From contig JAULSN010000007.1 in assembly GCA_033439765.1 (NCBI GenBank), positions 2,666,001 to 2,730,000 of the forward strand: a stretch of DNA of 64,000 nt. The letters are read 5' to 3'. Made by a program: the position numbers and the translations under genes. This stretch comes from Lasiosphaeria ovina (lineage: Eukaryota; Ascomycota; Sordariomycetes; Sordariales; Lasiosphaeriaceae). The first letter of the stretch is position 1. Each line of letters starts with the position of its first letter. Positions 34,734 to 47,205 of this stretch are shown here, one piece after another. Below the pieces are notes generated by a model. That model was not told the DNA's origin. It worked only from the letters and a program-made list of their open reading frames with translations, and ran no database searches.

Positions 34734-35638
34734 CTTACTACTAGAAAGGTGTGGTCAGGCCGCAGTCGACGTGGGTGTTGGTTTAATCCGTCGTTGGATC
34801 GATATCTTCTGCTTTCACGCCCGAGGTTGCCGGGACAGATGTTCCCGTGCAGATTTTGAAGCCAAATAACCTGTTAGACCAGGCAGGCCCGCCCCGCACC
34901 ATCTTGGCGGAGGCAGCGGCTCCGTCGCGGCTAGGGCCCGTCGCCGGATCTACCGTACCAGTCGTCGACCTAGAATGGCTTTGCGGCTATGCGGCTCTCG
35001 TGAGCCTTGGACTCGGGACGACAGGCCTGCGCACATCTCCAACTACCTTCCATTGCCATTTGTGGCTGCAATATCCCGTACAAACCGCTTTTCCAAGTCC
35101 AAGGGACGGGAGATACCGGTCTTCTAGAAGTGCTCTTGCTGACAGGTGGTCAGCCTAACGTTCTCCCTTGCCTGTCTCGATCCGTTGAGACCGATGCAGA
35201 AGCCTGGCTGGCTTTCGAGACGTGATCAGAAGCATGCAGTTTTTTCTTGGCTCTAGTTCGCGACCTTTGGAGACCGAGACGGTCCGTATTCAGTTTTCCG
35301 GGGTATGCATGGGTCCTGGTTAATCCTTCCTGCCCAGGAAACCGTTGATGAATACGGGTTGCGAGTCTGCGGATGGATTGATCGAGCGTCGTGCGGCTTC
35401 GGGTACCTTAGGTATTGAGCTGTTGGGCCTACAGGCGCATCCGCCTCAGTATGTACAGGTTGGGGCCGTCAATCAACCCCGCCGAGTCCGCTCAGCTCTT
35501 GTTACACCAAAACGGTCTCGCTATCAATTCAAGCCAATTCACGAGCTAAAGGCCCCTGCATCGCCCGTCTGACCCTCTCTTCCTGTCACCTCACTGGACT
35601 ACTCCTGAAGCGACCTATCCACACCCCTGGTAGCTTCG

Positions 35639-35691
<53 letters not shown>

Positions 35692-36808
35692 TCTCTCCCT
35701 CTGCTGCTGCTTATCCTTGGCCTTGTTCAGTTTTGTTCCAAGATCGTGTCCGTCTCCCACACGACTGGGACTGGGAATCGGACCGGGACGGGGACGACGG
35801 CTTTGCGACATCAGCCTAGACATGCACGTACGCCATAGCCTCGTTGCGTTGCGTTGCGCTGCGTTGCGCCGCAAGCAAGCAAGCAATCCAATCTATTCTA
35901 CCGCACTCATACGGCTAGGCTGGGCATTGAGTCGTCATGCCTGCCTCCAAGCGGTCTTTTCTTGCCTTCTCTTCTCTCGCACCGCTGCGGCGCACCCAAA
36001 CTCCCGGCACTTGGCTGCTGCGATCTCTTCTTTCTGTCTCTTTCCAACTGAACAACCAACACACCCCTGCTGCACGCCTTTCTTAGCTGCACCCGGGGCT
36101 CACTCTGTGCACTCGTCGTCCTATGACGTTGAATCTTTGGCTTCGTCGACAGGTGAGTCGACACCGCCACTTGCTTGCTGGATGGAGCCCGTACCCAAGT
36201 CGGCTCTTACCACGACAGATCCTTCGTTTCAACCTCATGCTCTCCGTCTGGCGGAGACCAGGCGCACAACTTAGCACTCTGCCTGAGTGATGTTACACGG
36301 GCCATGACAAACCCCGTGGACTTACACCGACCCGACGTCTTGATAGGTTGTTGGGACTTGCACTCTCCTTTCTGCCTCTCCTTCAAGTGAAGCTCTCATT
36401 CCTATATTAGTGGCCATGGCCTTCAGTTGTATCATCTCGACTCTCGTCAGAGATCCCATCTTCTTCACCACCATACATCCAGCCAGCCCATTGCCTTGTT
36501 CCACTGCCATCTCCGGTCTGAGAACATCCGTTCAACTTGGCATTCTCCAGCCTTGATCAAGGAGACTCTTCTTCAAGTCCGGTGATCATGATTCCCCACA
36601 GTGTTACTCTGCAATCCCCTCTGCATTTTCGTCTCCGTCGTCAGCCTCATGACCATGAGGGCGAGGGCAGTCATGGCGGATTCAGTCCGTACGACGGCTA
36701 CCTCCCCTTAAGCCTTGGGACCGAAGTCTCGGGCCTCCTTCCCCCGGCAAGATCACCGCCTAGCCCAAACCCAGAGTTTCCTAGTCCGTTCCCAGGGAAA
36801 CCATACGC
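34734..36808. other. gene-poor region with CT repeat
   Basis: The region contains the CT tract at 35639-35702 and pyrimidine-rich, leader-like sequence to about 36600. A good-looking donor (GACAG/GTGAGT) lies near 36151. It may be the promoter and 5' UTR of a transcript running right, which I cannot resolve. Confidence 0.4.
35639..35702. repeat. CT dinucleotide tract
   Basis: About 64 bp of almost pure CT repeats with three interruptions, in presumed promoter or leader sequence. Confidence 0.9.
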
Positions 36809-37386
36809 ATGTCCTCAACCTCCCCGTCCGCCTACCCCGGGCCCGAACCCGCGGCCGCCACCGCTCGCACCGCGACCAAACGTTCCTTCGCCTCCCCCCA
36901 CGCCTTAGTATCCTTACAGGGCAGTGGGCTCGGCGGGAAGGACCCGAGGAGTGCTCGCGGGTAAGCTTACCTGCATCTTTAGCGAATACCCGATCCAGCC
37001 TATTGCATATTTATTACATCAAGGCAGCGTTCACTGACGAAACACATAGCTTGGTCTGCGCTGCCGCGTTGAGCTGGTCTTGTTGCGGTGTTGTAAGCCA
37101 GGTCGCCAGCTGGTCCTCCGCTTAGGGGGCCTGGTTTACGACGAACCGAGCACAGGCTCTGACTCAGTTGTGGAGGGAGCAAAGAAGGTGGACAGCTCGA
37201 GTCCCTTTCCCAATCTCCAGGTGCTTGTTATCACCGGGATATGAATCACAGAATCGCCACCCCTTATATTTACCTCGCCACCTTGTCGAAGCCAACTCAA
37301 TTTGTTCTGCGCGTTTTACCGCGGCTGCTCTTGCTGTGGCACTAGCTTTTACTGGCGGACTTTCTATGGAATCAACAGGAGTATGA
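36809..37386 (+). CDS. speculative multi-exon gene, unrecognised
   Basis: One consistent reading is exon 36809-36960 (ATG; MSSTSPSAYPGPEP...; ends at donor GTAAGC), exon 37050-37092 (after a CTGAC branch and ACATAG acceptor; ends at donor GTAAGC), and a last exon 37156-37386. All phases agree, giving about 140 residues with a Ser/Ala/Pro-rich start. The segment 37382-37441, in another frame after a CAACAG acceptor, also reads protein-like (EYDYAKLSVSAALMPYAP). I recognise none of it. The evidence is splice-signal spacing and composition only, so this may be a real lineage-specific gene, a decayed one, or chance. Confidence 0.18.
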
Positions 37387-39504
37387 CTACGCCAAGTTGT
37401 CTGTTTCGGCCGCCCTGATGCCATACGCGCCCAACTTGCAGGACAATTATTGGTCAGGTGTCGTCCTCATCAAGCAGCCGCTGCGCCATCATGCTCACCT
37501 CATTTGGCACGCACGCCGTCTGACTCTTGGAGGGAAGAACGTGCGATTCGGTCGACGGCTAATAGGGTTGCCTACATCTATGATAAAATGCTCCGGTCTT
37601 CTTAGCTTTCCTCCGGTTCTACCGCAACCCCGGGTCCCGGCTCCACTCCCGACCCTTAAGCAACGGCCGAACCCCATTGGTTCCTGCCGAGCCCGCTCCC
37701 CCCTTCCCCCCCCCCCCCCCCTTTCCTACCGCCGCCGTATTCCACATCATGTTTAAATTGCAGCCTGGATAAGCCGCATATTTGCACTTGCATTTCCCTG
37801 GTTCTCGCGTTTCCTTTGTCCCCGAATAGAAGCATGTCGCGGCCGACGCCAATAGATGCAGAGCCTTTTCTCCTTTCAATTGCCCCGCCCCTTGGCCCCT
37901 CGCTCGTCTCTTTCGGCTCTTCCCCAATTTTTGCTTTTTTTTTATTCTTTTTTTTATTTTTATCGCGGCCGCGTTGGTATGAGAGAATTGACCCGTGGTC
38001 TTTGCACTGCTCTTGCGCCGTGGAGACCAATCGGCCAGCCCGGAAGATCGGCCCCCACTAAGCCGCTGCCGACAAGACACGGCAAAAAAAGGATTCCCCC
38101 TCTAGCAACAGCAGTCTCGGACGAGGTCGCGAAGGAAGACCGAGATATGCTGGCGTTAGGGAGTCTTAGCGGTGAGGCAGAATGAAGACTCGGCCGAAGG
38201 AATGGGGGGAAGGGACACGGAAAAGCCAAAAAAAAAGCAAAACGGCGGTGCCGCTCTTTTGCCTCACTTTCCCTCCAATCCGGGTTCGCACATTACGTTT
38301 CCTTTCTTTTCTTTTTTTGTCTCTGGCGGTTTCGGGTTTTTCGTTGCACTTTCGGAGCGCACAAGGAAAAAGAAAACAATAACACCGGAAACCGGATAAG
38401 TCCGTCAATCCCGACGACTCCCAGCAAACGTTTGTTGGTGGTCGGAGATAACGATGCTGACTTCTTCGCCTCAAAGTCGGTGGGCCAGGGGGCGGCCGGG
38501 TCCTAGCTGACGGCTGGGAGTTAAACCCGGGCCTAACCAAGGTACCTGGCTACTGGACTGTTGTGTCGTGTCTTTACGTGGTATCTTTTTGCGGGTGCGC
38601 GTGGCTGGTCTGCTTACCTACGCTTGGATTGGGCAAAGGGGGAGCATCGCATAAACTTACGGCCATGACAATGACGACGGTAGCGACTAAGGCCTACGAT
38701 GGGGTGGTAATTTCTTTTCCTTATTTTCTTTGCATATTTTCCTCTCTTCTTCATTTCCTTTTCTTTTTAGGGGGGCAAGAGTCAGGCGGCTCTCCTTTTT
38801 TTCTTATCCTCTACTTGCATCTCCTAGAATCACGCTTCCGTGAACCTGTTACTGGCATTGCGTTTCTTTTTCCCTAGAATAGACACATCTTATGCTCGCC
38901 CATAGCATCAAAACAATCTCCTCTTCCCATCAACCAATCTCGTCTCTCCCACAGAGACAAATCCGATCTTGGGGCGTCGTGCTGCATGCAAGGAAGGAAT
39001 GGCCGCGTGGCTGTTGAGAGAGATTCTCGGCAAGGCGTTGTGTTTTCGTTGGATGATGATGACGACGGTGGTGGTGGTGAAAATAATGCGACATCGGACT
39101 TCGCTGTTCAAGAACCTCCGCATGATCACCACTCAATGGCAGAGCAGGTACTGATAGATACAAACCTATCTTCCTTCGAGTAAAGGGGGGGGGAAGGAGT
39201 CCCGTCGTCCCATCATCCCATCATCCATCCCAACAGCGAGTGCCGAATGGACGAATTAAATACCGTTTCCTTAAAACAGAAAAACAGGAACAGAAAAACA
39301 AGGAGCAAGAAAATGAAACGTGTTCCCGTCCCATGGCTGGCTGGCCCCCGAAATCGCGGCGCAGACTTGGGACCGTGCAGGCGATCTAGCTTTGCGGGTC
39401 GGGAAAAACGCCAGCGCGTGGCAAAGACAAGGTTACCAGCTGAAAAAAAAAAATGAAAAAAGAAAAAGAAAAAGAAAGGGGAAGGCGGGACGGGCAATGG
39501 GACG

Positions 39505-39552
39505 GCAGAGGCAGAGGCGGAGGCGGAGGCGGAGACGGAGCCGGAGGGGGAG
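39505..39552. repeat. AGGCGG-type tandem repeat
   Basis: Imperfect hexamers (AGGCAG, AGGCGG, AGACGG) are repeated about eight times in intergenic sequence. Confidence 0.8.
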
Positions 39553-42368
39553 GGGGATTGCTTTGCCTCGCTTTGCCTTTCTTTGCCTCTGGCTGTTTCC
39601 GCAGAAACCACCACCCCCACGGACAGCTTGTGTGAGTGAGTGTGTGTGTTGCATTCGTTGCGGGGGTAGGTGAGTGGACTGCCGTTGCCCTGAAATTCTT
39701 GTGCGTTGTGTTGTTTGTGAGGTCAAGCTTACATTTTGTGTTCATGTTTTTTTTTACTACAAACTCCTGCCAGGACACTCACTGTATGCTGGCTTATAAT
39801 TACAAGATGAGCAGTTGACAATCACTTCAAGCCCATCTTAATTGGTTCGAATGAGTATAAAACTAGAGAACATGCTTCATCTGTGTATAGGAAGCATGCA
39901 TGAGAGGTGAGTCGAGGAGGATGAAGCGCCACGTAGGTAAGTAGGTAGGTAGGCAGCTATGGTGTGCCCCCCAAGTGAGGCAGCCGTCGATATGAGAGAG
40001 AACAAGAAGACACAGAAAATGAACCCAAGCGATTCTCGGGAGTCAGTCACGAACTCACTCACCCACAGACAAGAGACCACGGTACCGGTATTCACGTTGT
40101 GTAGCGCCAGGGGGGCCGAGCCGAGACGGGAATCGCAGCGTCTTGGCCCATCCACTCAAAACCAGGCACGTCGACAACAAACGTAATTCACATTCCCCGC
40201 GTGGGCGCGTTCCTTGCCAGGCAGGGAGACGAGCGGCGGTGCGGGCGAGAGAGCCATCGCGGGCGCGTCATGGGATGTTGCGAAAGCGGCAGGTTGCCAC
40301 GCGACTTTGTGTCGCGAAATTCAAACTAAAACTGGGCATATTCCTGTCGATTGGTTCGACTACGGGGGAGGCGGCTGCGAAAATTTTAGTTATATCTGTT
40401 TGCCTTATTGGAAAGGGGGCGGGCGAAGGAAGAGAAAACGGCGACCGGGGAGGGGGGTGTGGCGTGGCTGTGGCCGCGCGCCGGGCCGGTTTGTGTTGGT
40501 GTGGACACCAACGTTATTTCTTTTTTGGCAGGCATGAACAACAAAGGTAGTGCGGCTGGCACGCTACCGCATAAATGATACGCATCTTGTACCTCTGGGC
40601 GGAAATGGGGGTGTGGTGCTATGTGTGTTGTGGGAAAGGGAAGCAAAGCCAAGAGGCAGGCCCGGACTCGCATCTCGGAAAACCGAGGGAGGTTACATGG
40701 GTACGTACGTCTGTAACTTTCGCAGACGGTGCAGCAAAACGGCCCACCTACCCGGTTAGCGCCCACCCACTTCCCATCTTCACGTCCTTCGGTAAATATT
40801 GCAGCTTCGGAAAGGGAGGTGGTGTGCGAAGCGAAGGAGTGCCCGTCACGAGGTTGACACTGACGGGCAGTCTGACCAAGCCGCGCGCCTGCAGCCCTTC
40901 CCTTCTATGTAAGTGGTTGTTCTGTAAGAGGAAACCCCGAGATCTCGGTACTCTGTGCTCTTGCACACGTGGCTGCCAGCGTGTTGCAGCCTTGCGGCGA
41001 GTCATCCAAGAATGGGATAGACAGGAAGGTGGTGTGGGGAGAGGGTTGCGATTGCAATGTTTTGACGCCGCGGCTGTCTGAATGACGATGACAAAAACAA
41101 CGACAACAAACCCGAGCAGGCCGTCAGACGTCGGCAATTGGCTTGGTAATCGACGCCGGAATTCCGCGACGTCATGACATATAACATGACCTGACTTGAT
41201 ATGACGTGAGAAAGAAATACTAACGCCGCCTCCGAGGGACGACGGAACGGAAAGGAGTGGGGTGAGGTGGTTCGTTGCAAATCGATCAGCCTTAAATAAA
41301 TGGGGCAATCCCGCGTCCCGACGGGGAGGAACCGAAATGGTCAATGAAAGCAGCCGAACCCGTGTGTGCAACTGTGCTGTGCGAGGGGCGGGGATTTGCG
41401 CGACTTTCCTGGGTCTGTGGGATTTTCGGGGAGCGCCCAATGGGGGCCGAGAAACAATGCCGCAAGGAGAGTGCGACATGTGCGAGTCCGAGCTTGTGTC
41501 AAAAGAGGCAACATGCCCTCTTGTTCCGCTCGCAAGGTTCGGAATTCCGAGTTCAGTCAATTGATCATGTATGGACTTAGACATACAGACGGATACCTAT
41601 ATATACCTACGTCTTGCCGTCTCACCACCTCCCGAGTTTGCTCCGAAATGCGAGGTACTTTGAGGCCCCGTAGGGTGCCTCCCTTAGGAAGGTGATGCAT
41701 CGGCCATAACCACCCCCTCTGTTGGCAGCAGTCGGTGCACGCCTGCTGCGTTTGTTCCTTCAAGGTCCAAGGATGCCTTCTTAGCCCTTGCCCATTATAG
41801 ATGGCAGGCCAGGCGCGCAGCCCCCAAGTAACGGTCTGCTGGGAAATCTGCGAGACGAACCGATGAAGGACCGCGTACATACAATGGACAGGCCAATACT
41901 CAGAGTTGGCTGTGTATTTGCTCTGCTGGTTGCGATGCATTCGGGGTGGATCTAGAAAAGGGGTAGCAATACGGAGCATGGTTTGAACTATTGGGTATGT
42001 ATCGTTGTTGATCGGACCAACAGAGCCCCCAACGTCGAAGCGCCAACATGCTTCTTTGGTCGAGTTAGCGGCCACCTTATTCCGAGTCCGTTTCCGAGAA
42101 ACTGACTAAGAACTTAGCTCTTCAAGACCGACCAACGGGCCACGATTAGTTGTGGGGTAAAAGAAAAGGAAAAGAAAAAGAAAAATGAAAGAAAAAGCTA
42201 CTCGCATCAACAAGAGACAAGCTCTGAAGCGCGTCATTGCGAGGTCCGAGTATGTACTGCGCAGGCAGGATTGACGGCGCGACAAGCCGGGCAAGATGAG
42301 GCTCATCGGCAGAACGAACGAACTCATCGCCTTGATGAACAAGTAGGCGCTGTCTGGTCTTTTGGGAA

Positions 42369-42393
42369 CGTCGACGTCGACGTCGACGTCGAC
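42369..42393. repeat. GTCGAC palindromic hexamer array
   Basis: About four head-to-tail copies of the self-complementary hexamer GTCGAC. The array can fold on itself on either strand. Confidence 0.9.
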
Positions 42394-42664
42394 GGCGCCG
42401 TCACCGACAGCAGCGGGGGCGCCGAGGACGGGAGCACTCGAGACGACGGCTAGAGTCTGCACCAACAATGCGTTGCTTGTTGACGCGTCTGGACGCTGGC
42501 GGTGCGAAACGGAAGGAAAAGAAGGAATCTGGCGAGAGAGCCAACATGCATGGGTCTGCCCGCCAACATGAACAGTTCCATTCCCTTGGGAACGTTTGTT
42601 TGTTGGCGGATTCCGGGTGCCTGTCCCGAACTGTCGAGCGTCGTCGGCAGGCAGGCCCTTCCTG

Positions 42665-42823
42665 CCACGGCCACGGCCACGGCCACGGCCACGGCCACGG
42701 CCACGGCCACGGCCACGGCCACGACCACGATCACGACCACGATCACACCACGATCACGACCACGATCAAGACCACGACCACGATCACGACCACGACCACG
42801 ACCACTATCACAACCACGACCAC
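42665..42823. repeat. CCACGG array grading into CCACGATCACGA units
   Basis: About ten perfect CCACGG hexamers (42665-42722) pass into related but diverged ACGACC/ACGATC units up to about 42823. All three forward frames stay open across it because no unit contains a stop; the apparent proteins (alternating Gly-His then Asp-His) are an artefact of the repeat. Confidence 0.9.
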
Positions 42824-43769
42824 AAGCTCACCGATACACCGACACCAATAATTGCCAGCGGTTCCTGGCTGAAAGATGGTGGCCGACGTTGACTTGAGCC
42901 ACGTCTTGCTCGGCGTAAAAGAAAATAAAGGATAGGGTAGGGAACTCGCTTTGTGAAGCTTTCGGGTATGACTCTGGCGATGTCACTTTCTGCCTGCCGG
43001 ATTGAAGCAAGTGTAGTGTTTGCCCTGGGTTCTCGGTGTGCGCGCCCTTCCACTGTAACTTTAACGGATGCTGCCGCAGTCGGACGAAAAAGGTATATTC
43101 GCGTTAGTCATAGCGGATGCCTGAAGAAAAAAGATAGAGCTGGCTCGTTGCCGGACTCGTTGCCGAGATACATGTACAGTAGTCTGTATGTGCAGAGTGC
43201 AGACATGCACAGCACGACCTGCTAGAGTCTCTTAGCCAAGGCGATGGCCAGATGGCATTAGAGGTCCGCCCCGCTACGGAGCAGGTGCTTCCAGAGAAAA
43301 TTTGGCAGCCGGAATTTTAAGCGTGCATCTGTCAAGGATGAAGTTGGAATCGCCCTGCGCACTGTAACTGACTGCTCTAGATTAGCAGCGACACTCCCCA
43401 GGGCCGTCCCATGCCAGCTGGCACTGTGCAGCGCACAAGGCCTTGTTGCAGAAGACGGCCTGAGTTGCACGTGCCTGAGACACTGGCGAGTTTTGCTCCG
43501 TGTCCATTTCTTTCAACCCCGCCACAATCCCTGCTGAGTCAGCCCGACAAGATTCGTGCTGAAAGAATTGGCAGGCGAAGAAAAAAAAGTCTCTGCGGGG
43601 TGTGGGTTGGTTGGGCGCCATTAATTTTTCCATCGTCCCGCCGTTGCTCGCTCGCCAAATCTCAGGCGCCGTCGTAAAGTCGCAAGGGCAATTTTTTCGC
43701 CCAGGCTTCTCACGAGAAGAGACGCCGTCTGCGATTTACGTGCTGTACGGTTCCAAGTTTCGCCCAGCG

Positions 43770-46700
43770 ATGCCTCACCCCGTATCGCCGCCCACGCAAT
43801 CCAGCACTATGGTTGTGCCCATCAAGGCGCCCGACGGCACTGCCCCGCCTCCCGCCGCTACCGACGTTTCTGCTCTCCTCGCTACGGCTTTCTCGGCCAA
43901 GACGTCGTCGGCCTCGATTGACGCCTGCTACGCTCTGTGCGACCTCCTGCTCGCCTCCTCGGTCGGCTTCCGCGGTCTGCAGCAGTACGGCGTTGTTGCC
44001 GAGGCCAAGAAGGCCGCGGCCGATAAGAAGAGCGGCCTGCGCCGCGAGGGGGCCCAGAACCTCCTCGGTGCTTTGTTCGAGCGTTTCCCCCTCCGCCAGC
44101 CCGCCAGCGAGGTCGCCCTTCTTCTCCAAGATGGCGGCTTGGTTGCCTGTGTCCTCGATGCTCTTGCCGACAAGGGCAGCGTCGTCCGCGAGGCTGCCCA
44201 GTACGGCCTCGATGCCCTCTTTGCCAACTTGAGCCCCGAGGCTCTGGTTGTCGGCCTCCTGCCTGCTCTCGTCGAATACTTGAAGAAGGCCGGCGGCAAG
44301 TGGCAGGGTGTTGTGGGTGCCCACCTGATGATCCAGAAAATGGCCGACAAGGCCAAGATCAGAATCGGGAGCACAAAGGAAGAGTCCGAGATTGGCGACA
44401 TCTTGCGCGAGATCATGGGCAACAAGCTTGCCAGCCTGATCCCCGTCGCCGAGGGCGGCATGCTTGACATGAAGTCCGAGGTTGAGAAGCAGTCTCTCAA
44501 GACCATGACTTCTCTCGCCACCCTGCTATCCAACGACGATGTCGCTCCCCGCATCCCCCTCCTTATCGAGACCATGCACAACCCTTCTTCCGAGGGCCTG
44601 CAATCGGCCATCCATGCACTTTCGCAAACAACCTTTGTCGCCATTGTCACCTCCCCCGCTCTGGCCCTCCTCACGCCCTTCCTCGAGCGCTCCCTCAACA
44701 GCCCCAACACCAGCCAAGAAGTCCTCCGCCAGACTGTTGTCATTACCGAGAACTTGACCAAGCTGGTACACGATCCCATCGAGGCCCGCGCCTTCTTGCC
44801 CAAGCTCCAGCCCGGAATCAAGAGCGTCGTTAACAGAGCTTCCCTCCCCGAAGTCCGCGAGCTCGCAACTCGCGCTCTCGCCGTCATGGACAAAGCCATG
44901 GCGACCGACAAGGAGAACGTCATTGAGCGTATCTCGGGAGCCGATGTTGCCAAGGTCCTCGATGTCGAGGTCAAGAAGTATGGTGGTGTTGGGGGCGACC
45001 AGGACTTTTACAAGTTGCTGCGCCCCTATGTCTGCGACATGGTCGCCGAGGATGTCAACCACCGCTTCGTGCGCCGCATTTCTGACAGAATCGCCCCCTA
45101 TCTCCAGCCGTTGATGAAATCTGCGACCGCTCACGAAGCGGTGGCTGCCGCGGTCCAAAACTACTACATCAAGGAAGATGAGCGCAAGTTCGGTGTCCCA
45201 GAGAAGGAGGATGATGGCGAGACGGAAATTGTCAACGCCGACTTTTCCTTGGCATATGGCGGCATGCTTCTGCTGTCCCACACCAACCTGCGGCTGCTCA
45301 AGGGCCACAGATACGGCCTCTGCGGCAGGAACGGCGCCGGAAAGTCGACGCTGATGAAGAGCATTGCTTCGGGCAAGCTCGAGGGCTTTCCGTCCCAGGA
45401 CGTGCTCCGGACGTGCTACGTGGAGCACAACCAGGGCGAGGATGCTGACATTAGCATTCTCGACTTTGTCGAAAAGGACCCGACCATCGCAAAGGAGGGT
45501 CGCGAGAGGATATCGTCTGTCCTTGAGGAGTTTGGCTTCACATCCGGCCCCGAAGGCAAGCAGTCGCAGAGAGTCGGATCGCTGTCCGGTGGTTGGAAGA
45601 TGAAGTTGGCCCTCGCCCGCGCCATGCTGCAAAGAGCCGACGTCCTCCTGCTTGACGAACCTACCAATCATCTCGACGTGGCAAACATTAAGTGGCTCGA
45701 GGAGTACCTTAAGTCGCACACCGACATTACTAGTTTGATTGTGTCTCACGACTCTGGATTCCTCGACAATGTCACGACCGATATCTACCACTACGAGCCC
45801 AACAAGAAGCTAGGGCACTACAAGGGCAACCTGAACGCATTTGTCAAGGTCAAGCCCGAGGCCAGGAGTTACTACACTCTGTCCGCCTCGACAGTCCAGT
45901 TCAAGTTCCCTCCCCCGGGAATTCTCACCGGTGTCAAGTCGGCAACTCGTGCCATTATCCGCATGACCAACGTCTCCTACAGCTACCCGAACGCGCCAAA
46001 GCCGTCTCTGGCTGACGTGTCTTGTCAGCTGACTCTCTCGTCCCGCGTGGCTATTATTGGCCCCAACGGTGCTGGCAAGTCGACGCTGATCAAGCTTCTT
46101 ACGGGCGAGACTATCCCGACCGTTGGCAGAGTTGAGAAGCACCCCAATCTCCGGATCGGGTACATCAAGCAACACGCCCTTGAGCACGTGGAGATGCATC
46201 TCGAGAAGACGCCCAACCAGTATCTGCAATGGCGCTACCAGCACGGCGATGACCGCGAGGTTCACATGAAGCAAACTCGCGTTCTTTCCGACGCTGATAA
46301 AGAGCAAATGGATAAATTTGTCGACCTTAAGGATGGCAATGGCGCTCGTCAGATTGAGTCGCTGGTTGGTCGTCAGAAGTACAAGAAGACGTTCCAATAC
46401 GAGGTGTAAGTTTTACAAATCCCGTCGCCAAGCCGCACTCAGATGCTGACATATCTTGCACAGCAAATGGCGGTCAATGCTGCCCAAGTACAACTCGCAA
46501 ATCTCGCGTGAGACGCTTCTGGATCTTGGCTTTGCCAAACTTGTCCAGGAGTTCGATGATCACGAGGCTTCTCGTGAGGGCCTGGGTTACCGGGAGCTGC
46601 AGCCGTCTGTCATCAGCAAGCACTTTGATGACCTTGGTCTGGATCCCGATATCGCCAACCACAACGAGATTGGCTCGCTCTCTGGTGGCCAGAAGGTCAA

Positions 46701-47205
46701 GGTCGTGATTGCCGGCGCCATGTGGAACAACCCGCATTTGCTTGTTCTCGACGAGCCGACCAATTTCTTGGATCGCGACTCGCTCGGCGGCTTGGCCGTT
46801 GCCATCCGCGACTTCAAGGGAGGTGTCGTCATGATTTCCCACAACGAAGAGTTCGTCGGCGCCCTCGCCAGCGAGCAGTGGCACGTCAACGACGGCCGCG
46901 TGACGCACCGCGGCACCGCGGCCATCTCGCTCGACCGCTTCGACGACAGCAAGCCGGCCAGCGCCGTGACTAGCGGTCTTAACACGCCTAACATGAGCAG
47001 CGTCCAGAGCAGCGCCGTCAACAGCGGCGTCGAGGATAACGGCATCACGGACGACAACATGAAGTTCCGCGCAAGGAAAAAGAAGAAGATGACCAAGAAG
47101 GAGGTCAAGGAGCGCGAGGTGCGCAGACGCCTGCGCCAGATCGACTGGCTCAACAGCCCCAAGGGCACGCCCAAGCCCCTCGACACGGACGACGAGGCCG
47201 AGTAG
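43770..47205 (+). CDS. NEW1: New1/Elf1-type ABC-F translation ATPase, two exons
   Basis: Exons 43770-46405 and 46464-47205, 1125 residues. The 58-nt intron (GTAAGT, branch GCTGAC) lies in the chromodomain. Domains: HEAT-like N-terminal repeats (about 60-360), a helical bundle, ABC1 with Walker A GRNGAGKST (about 519), signature LSGGW, Walker B LLLDEPTNHLD (about 627); ABC2 with GPNGAGKST (about 763), an inserted chromodomain (about 870-930, FQYEVKWRS), LSGGQ (about 950) and LVLDEPTNFLD (about 971). The ABC1 lead-in LAYGGMLLLSHTNLRLLKG and the C-terminus REVRRRLRQIDWLNSPKG fit New1/Elf1 better than elongation factor 3. New1 acts on cytosolic ribosomes and aids termination/recycling at certain C-terminal codons. 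The yeast prion-like Asn-rich head is absent. The alternative start at 43809 has the better context. Confidence 0.93.

Larger units (their letters stand above)
37757..43769. other. 6 kb gene-poor region with several tandem repeats
   Basis: I annotate no gene here. Contents include A/T-rich tracts near 37930-37965, an AGGCGG array at 39505-39552, a GTAG run near 39933-39953, GTCGAC copies at 42369-42393 and a large hexanucleotide array at 42665-42823. The right end (about 43400-43769) is presumably promoter and leader of the New1-type gene. Confidence 0.5.

Noticed and set aside
41557..42075. 172-codon minus-strand frame
   Set aside because: Begins at GTG rather than ATG, and is Trp/His/Cys-rich without recognisable motifs.
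42468..42897. Long forward frames encoding Gly-His/Asp-His or Thr-Ala repeats
   Set aside because: All frames are open because the hexanucleotide units lack stops. There is no start context or flanking coding sequence.
43770..47205. Call as elongation factor 3
   Set aside because: The ABC1 lead-in and C-terminal tail fit New1/Elf1 better than EF3.
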